A program made the position numbers and the translations under genes. From Micromonospora sp. MW-13 (lineage in GTDB: Bacteria; Actinomycetota; Actinomycetes; Mycobacteriales; Micromonosporaceae), in the NCBI RefSeq assembly GCF_003434305.1, contig NZ_QKKX01000009.1, forward strand, positions 186,001 to 250,000: a stretch of 64,000 nt of DNA, given 5' to 3'. Below, in pieces: positions 60,204 through 64,000 of this stretch (within the stretch, counting starts at the first letter, position 1; the number at the start of each line of letters is the position of its first letter). The notes beneath the pieces are model-generated. The model made no database searches. It was not told the DNA's origin and was given only the letters and a program-made list of their open reading frames with translations.

Positions 60204-61124
60204 GTGCCGGGTGTCCTGACGGGGTTCACCGTCATCGCCGCCGTTATCGGCGTCGGCTACCTGCTGGGCCGTCTCGGCGTGCTGGGGCGGGAGGCGACGG
60301 TGGTGCTCTCCCGGGTGGCGTTCTTCGTGGCGACCCCGGCGCTGCTGTTCGGGACCGTCGCCCGGGCCGACCTCCGGACGGTCGTCTCGTCGGCCCTCGT
60401 GGTCACGGTGGTGGCCACCACCGTCGTGGCGGCGGTGTTCGTGCTCGTCGCGCGGCTGGTGTGGCGGCGACCGGCGGCGGAGACCACCATCGGCGCCCTG
60501 GCGTCCTCCTACGTGAACGCGGCGAACATCGGCATCCCGGTCGCCGTCTACGTCCTCGGCGACGCCTCGTTCATCGCGCCCGTCCTGATGTTCCAGCTGG
60601 TGGTGATGGCGCCGATCGCCTTCGCGGTGCTCGACACGGCGACCCGGGGGCGGCGTTCCCTGGCCGGGGCGGTGGCCCAGCCGCTGGCCAACCCGATCAC
60701 CGTGGCCTGCGTCCTGGGCCTGGCCGTCAACCTGACCGGCTGGTTCCCGCCGGAGCCGGTCCTGCGCCCGGTCGAGCTGGTGGCGGCGATGGCCGTGCCC
60801 GCCGCCCTGCTCGCGTACGGGCTGTCGCTGCACGGCGCGCCCCGGCCCGGCTCGGGGGACACCCGGCGGGACGTGTGGCTCGCCGTCGCGCTGAAGGCGG
60901 TGGTCCAGCCGGCGGTCGCGTACCTCGTCGCGCGGTTCGCCCTGGGCCTGCCGGACCCGGTGGTGCTGGCCTGCACGGTCACCGCCGCGCTGCCGACCGC
61001 GCAGAACGTCTTCGTCCACGCGGTCCGCTACGACCGGGGCGTCGTCCTGGCCCGGGACGCGGTGCTGCTGTCGACCGTGGCGGCGGTGCCGGTGCTGATC
61101 GGGGTGGCGGTGCTCGGGAGCTGA
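60204..61124 (+). CDS. AEC-family (auxin efflux carrier-like) transporter
   Basis: The 306-residue membrane protein has about ten hydrophobic segments arranged as two five-helix halves. The N-terminal half begins PGVLTGFTVIAAVIGVGYLLGRLG, the central SSYVNAANIGIPVAVYVLGD matches the AEC crossover loop, and TAALPTAQNVFVHAVRYDRG matches the second crossover. AEC proteins carry organic acids or other small molecules; the substrate is unknown. GTG 60204 is 30 bp after rdgB. A hairpin separates it from convergent hutH. Confidence 0.85.
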   Translation: MPGVLTGFTVIAAVIGVGYLLGRLGVLGREATVVLSRVAFFVATPALLFGTVARADLRTVVSSALVVTVVATTVVAAVFVLVARLVWRRPAAETTIGALASSYVNAANIGIPVAVYVLGDASFIAPVLMFQLVVMAPIAFAVLDTATRGRRSLAGAVAQPLANPITVACVLGLAVNLTGWFPPEPVLRPVELVAAMAVPAALLAYGLSLHGAPRPGSGDTRRDVWLAVALKAVVQPAVAYLVARFALGLPDPVVLACTVTAALPTAQNVFVHAVRYDRGVVLARDAVLLSTVAAVPVLIGVAVLGS

Positions 61125-61129
61125 GCCCC

Positions 61130-61151
61130 GGGCCGGCCGGCTGCCCGGCCC
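61130..61151. terminator. Hairpin between convergent AEC transporter and hutH
   Basis: GGGCCGG (61130-61136) pairs with CCGGCCC (61145-61151) over an 8-nt loop, starting five bases after the transporter stop and 17 bases before the hutH stop. Confidence 0.55.
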
Positions 61152-61167
61152 CGCCACCCCCGCGCGG

Positions 61168-62706
61168 TCAACCGAGCGGGCCGACCTCCCGCTCGATCGC
61201 CGCCCGCAGCTCCGGCCCGGCCAGCACGGCCCGGGCCGCCTCCATCAGCGGGGCGAGGAAGACGTCCGGCCCCGGCTCCCCGGCCGCCTCGCCGAGCGCG
61301 GCCAGCGCCGCCCGGCCGGCCGGCGACGGCGTCAGCGGGGCCCGTAGCTGGAGCCCGCGCACGGCGGCCAGCAGCTCCACCGCGAGCAGGCTGGTCAGGT
61401 TGTCCAGCACGATGCGCAGCTTCTTCGTCGCCGCCCAGCCCATCGAGACGTGGTCCTCCTGCATCCCGCTGGTGGGCAGCGAGTCCACCGAGGCGGGGGC
61501 GGCCAGCCGGCGGTTCTCCGCGACGATCCCGGCGGCGGTGTACTGGGCGATCATCAGCCCGGAGTTGACCCCGGCGTCGGGGGAGAGGAACGCCGGCAGC
61601 TCCCGGGACCGGGTCACGTCGAGCAGCCGGTCCACCCGCCGCTCGGCGATCGCCCCCACCTCGGCGGCGGCGATGGCCAGGAAGTCGGCGGCGAAGCCGA
61701 GCGGGGCACCGTGGAAGTTCCCGGTCGACTCGACCCGGCCGTCCGGCAGCACCACCGGGTTGTCCACCACGGACACCAGCTCCCGGTCGGCCACGGTCCG
61801 GACGAAGTCCAGGGTGTCCCGGGCCGCGCCGGCGACCTGCGGCGCGCAGCGCATCGAGTACGCGTCCTGCACGGCGTGCGCCAGGTCGTCGCGGTGCGAG
61901 TCCATCACCGCCGAGCGCTGGAGCAGCCGGTGGATGTTCGCCGCCGACACCGACTGGCCGGGGTGCGGGCGGATGGCGTGCAGCTCCGGCAGGAACGGCC
62001 GCTCCGAGCCGAGCATCGCCTCGATGGCCAGGGCGGCCGTCACGTCGGCCATGGCGAGTAGGTGCGCCGCGTCGTTGATGGCCAGCAGCAGCATGCCGAG
62101 CATGCCGTCGGTGCCGTTGATCAGCGCCAGCCCCTCCTTGGCGGCCAGCTCCACCGGGGTCAGCCCGGCCCCGCGCAGCGCGTCGGCGGCGTCGATCCGC
62201 TCGCCGGCCGGGCCGAGCACCCAGCCCTCGCCGAGCAGCACCAGCGCGCAGTGCGCCAGCGGGGCCAGGTCGCCGGACGCGCCGAGCGAACCGTGCTCCG
62301 GCACCCACGGGGTGACGTCGTGGTTGAGCAGGTCGACCAGGGCCTCGGCGACCAGCGGGCGGACCCCGGAGCGGCCCAGCGCCAGCGAGCGGACCCGCAG
62401 CAGCATCATCGCCCGGACCACCTCGCGCGGCATCGGCGCGCCCACCCCGGCGGCGTGCGAGCGGATCAGCGCGTGCTGGAGCTCCGCGCGCCGCTCCGGC
62501 GCGACGAAGGTGTTCGCGAGGGCCCCGAAGCCGGTGGAGACGCCGTACACGGGCCGGCCGGCGGCCTCGATCCGGTCCACGATGGACCGGCTGGTCGCCA
62601 TCGCGTCCACGGTGGCCGGGTCGAGGGCGACCCGGGCGCTGCCGCGGGCCACGGCGAGCACGTCGGCGGGGGAGATCCCGGTGGGCTGGACGGTCACGAT
62701 CGACAT
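61168..62706 (-). CDS. hutH: Histidine ammonia-lyase
   Basis: HutH deaminates histidine to urocanate, the first step of histidine degradation. The 512-residue protein carries the Ala143-Ser144-Gly145 triad in [14 protein letters not shown], which cyclises to the MIO cofactor, and [13 protein letters not shown] near residue 54. Helical bundle regions match the family in length. ATG 62706 overlaps the hutI stop by 13 bases, so the genes are coupled. It is the last gene of the minus-strand hut operon within the window. Confidence 0.95.
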   Translation of the reverse strand: MSIVTVQPTGISPADVLAVARGSARVALDPATVDAMATSRSIVDRIEAAGRPVYGVSTGFGALANTFVAPERRAELQHALIRSHAAGVGAPMPREVVRAMMLLRVRSLALGRSGVRPLVAEALVDLLNHDVTPWVPEHGSLGASGDLAPLAHCALVLLGEGWVLGPAGERIDAADALRGAGLTPVELAAKEGLALINGTDGMLGMLLLAINDAAHLLAMADVTAALAIEAMLGSERPFLPELHAIRPHPGQSVSAANIHRLLQRSAVMDSHRDDLAHAVQDAYSMRCAPQVAGAARDTLDFVRTVADRELVSVVDNPVVLPDGRVESTGNFHGAPLGFAADFLAIAAAEVGAIAERRVDRLLDVTRSRELPAFLSPDAGVNSGLMIAQYTAAGIVAENRRLAAPASVDSLPTSGMQEDHVSMGWAATKKLRIVLDNLTSLLAVELLAAVRGLQLRAPLTPSPAGRAALAALGEAAGEPGPDVFLAPLMEAARAVLAGPELRAAIEREVGPLG

Positions 62707-63896
62707 TGCGGCACTCCGTTGTGCAGAACCTGGCGGATCAGTGGGACACCGGGCCGGTAGGCCAGGTGCAGGTGCGACGGCGCGTCGAGGATGGTCAGGT
62801 CGGCCCGGGCGCCGGGCCGCAGCACCCCGACATCGGTGCGGCGCAGCGCCCGCGCGCCCCCGGCGGTCGCGGCCCAGACCGCCTCCGCCGGGGTCATCCG
62901 CATCTCGCGGACGGCGAGCGCCACGCAGAACGGCATCGACGAGGTGTACGACGACCCGGGGTTGCAGTCCGTGGCCAGCGCCACGGTGACGCCGGCGTCG
63001 AGCAGCCGGCGCGCGTCCGGGTACGGCGAGCGGGTGGAGAACTCCGCCCCGGGCAGCAGCGTCGCGACGGTGGTCGTCCCCGACCCGTCGGCTGCGGTCG
63101 AGCCCGCGAGGGCGGCCACGTCCGCGTCGTCGAGGTGGGTGCAGTGGTCGACGCTGGCCGCCCCCAGCTCCACCCCGAGCCGTACGCCCGGCCCGGGGCC
63201 GAGCTGGTTGGCGTGCAGCCGCACCCCGAGCCCGGCCGCCTGCCCGACGGTGAGGATGGCCCGGGCGTGGTCGGCGTCGAACGCGCCCCGCTCGCAGAAC
63301 ACGTCCACCCAGCGGGCGTACGGGGCGGCGGCGGCGAGCATCGGCCCGCACACCAGCCCCACGTAGTCGTCGGGGCGGTCGGCGTACTCGGCGGGGACGA
63401 CGTGCGCGCCGAGGAACGTCGTCTCGTCGCTCACCTCGGCGGCGATCCGCAGCGACCGGGCCTCGTCGGCGACGGTCAGCCCGTACCCGCTCTTGATCTC
63501 GATCGTGGTGGTGCCCTGCCGCATCGTCTCGCCGACCAGCCGGCGCACGGTGGCCCGCAGCGTGTCGTCGGAGGCCGCCCGGGTCGCGCCGACCGTGGTC
63601 CGGATGCCCCCGCCGGTGTACGGCTGGCCGGCCATCCGGGCGGCGAACTCGGCGGCCCGGTCCCCGGCGAACACCAGGTGGGCGTGGCTGTCCACGAACC
63701 CCGGCAGCGCCGCCGCCCCCTCGGCGTCGATCCGCCGGTCGGCGGCGGGGGCGTACCGGGCGGGGCCGATCCAGGCGATCCGCCCCTCCTCGACCAGCAG
63801 AGCCGCGTCGCGGCGCAGTCCGAGCGGGCTGCCGTCGCCGGTGCCGGCGACGTTGGTCACCAGCTCACCGATGTTGTCGACCAGCAGGCTGCTCAC
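62694..63896 (-). CDS. hutI: Imidazolonepropionase
   Basis: HutI hydrolyses imidazolonepropionate to formiminoglutamate, the third step of histidine degradation. The 400-residue metal-dependent amidohydrolase has the metal-binding [34 protein letters not shown] with a conserved His, and [12 protein letters not shown] with the final Asp ligand. GTG 63896 overlaps the upstream hutF stop by four bases, and its own stop overlaps hutH. Urocanase (hutU), the second step, is not in the window. Confidence 0.95.
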   Translation of the reverse strand: MSSLLVDNIGELVTNVAGTGDGSPLGLRRDAALLVEEGRIAWIGPARYAPAADRRIDAEGAAALPGFVDSHAHLVFAGDRAAEFAARMAGQPYTGGGIRTTVGATRAASDDTLRATVRRLVGETMRQGTTTIEIKSGYGLTVADEARSLRIAAEVSDETTFLGAHVVPAEYADRPDDYVGLVCGPMLAAAAPYARWVDVFCERGAFDADHARAILTVGQAAGLGVRLHANQLGPGPGVRLGVELGAASVDHCTHLDDADVAALAGSTAADGSGTTTVATLLPGAEFSTRSPYPDARRLLDAGVTVALATDCNPGSSYTSSMPFCVALAVREMRMTPAEAVWAATAGGARALRRTDVGVLRPGARADLTILDAPSHLHLAYRPGVPLIRQVLHNGVPQCRS

Positions 63897-64000
63897 CGGG
63901 TCACCGCCTCGATCGCCGTACGCAGCTCGCGCGGCACGTCCACGCTCAGGTGCCGCCCGTCGGCGACCACCTGCCGGCCGTCCACGACGACCGAGGCGAC
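63893..64000 (-). CDS. hutF: Formimidoylglutamate deiminase, C-terminal fragment (3' end in window)
   Basis: The 35 visible residues ([20 protein letters not shown], then [14 protein letters not shown]) match the C-terminal beta strand and helix of formimidoylglutamate deiminases and related amidohydrolases. HutF turns formiminoglutamate into N-formylglutamate. The position, directly upstream of hutI with a GTGA overlap, supports the name. Another amidohydrolase of the same superfamily cannot be excluded from so short a piece. The rest lies beyond the window edge at 64000. Confidence 0.6.
   Translation of the reverse strand, partial: VASVVVDGRQVVADGRHLSVDVPRELRTAIEAVTR

Overview
The window is very GC-rich throughout, with strong G/C preference at third codon positions, many GTG starts, GGAGG-type ribosome binding sites and few long non-coding stretches. 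Gene content points to a filamentous actinobacterium, most likely Micromonosporaceae (Micromonospora or a relative): the Mec-CysO-CysM sulfur-transfer operon, ClpS/DUF2017 pair, DUF574-type methyltransferase, LAL-type LuxR regulator and PPOX/F420-type protein. The genus call is from memory of gene content, not from a search. I saw no rRNA, tRNA or CRISPR array.

Region by region. 1-2.5 kb: a partial secreted cysteine-rich protein, yidD and a B12-binding radical SAM protein. 2.5-10.4 kb is accessory: a gene remnant, an HTH/PIN toxin-antitoxin pair whose toxin looks internally deleted, a secreted M6-type metallopeptidase, a stand-alone SF1-type helicase/ATPase, the first codons of a HigB/RelE-like toxin behind a perfect 20-bp palindrome, and a phosphotransferase plus zinc-ribbon/HTH/TPR regulator with less extreme codon bias. 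10.8-12.2 kb: a two-gene operon of a truncated-haemoglobin-like protein and a flavohaemoprotein-like reductase, both with Trp where the haem-ligating His is expected. 12.4-18.3 kb: methyltransferase, secreted beta-propeller, SMI1/KNR4-like protein, aldo/keto reductase and secreted endonuclease I. 18.6-22.6 kb: a tightly overlapping five-gene operon (Ycf46-like AAA ATPase, Ycf35-like DUF1257, DUF2997, membrane/HhH protein, NrdG-like radical SAM protein), the best candidate for an undescribed system.

22.6-27.2 kb: an ABC exporter operon divergent from a two-component system. 27.4-30.3 kb: a secreted M15 peptidase, a possible caspase-like protein overlapping an F420/FMN-type oxidoreductase, and an NAD(P)-binding protein. 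30.4-31.0 kb: a transposase-less mobile element with CTAG flanks and a second small inverted-repeat element nested inside. 31-46.9 kb: mixed accessory and metabolic genes (FG-GAP protein, serine hydrolase, pentapeptide protein, HesB-like protein without cysteine, phage beta-like protein, sulfotransferase, cupin, GH15 hydrolase, threonine synthase, phosphoesterase/ligase-like protein, second aldo/keto reductase, FAD monooxygenase, ctaD).

47-64 kb is mostly conserved chromosome: MFS transporter, pncA-pncB NAD salvage, a large LuxR-family ATPase, a GTPase-like protein without a P-loop, then clpS-DUF2017-mec-cysO-cysM-MBL-rph-rdgB, in an order resembling the Mycobacterium tuberculosis Rv1331-Rv1341 region (recalled, not checked). 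CysO, Mec and CysM form a protein-bound-sulfide route to cysteine. The window ends with an AEC transporter and a histidine-degradation operon (hutF partial, hutI, hutH).
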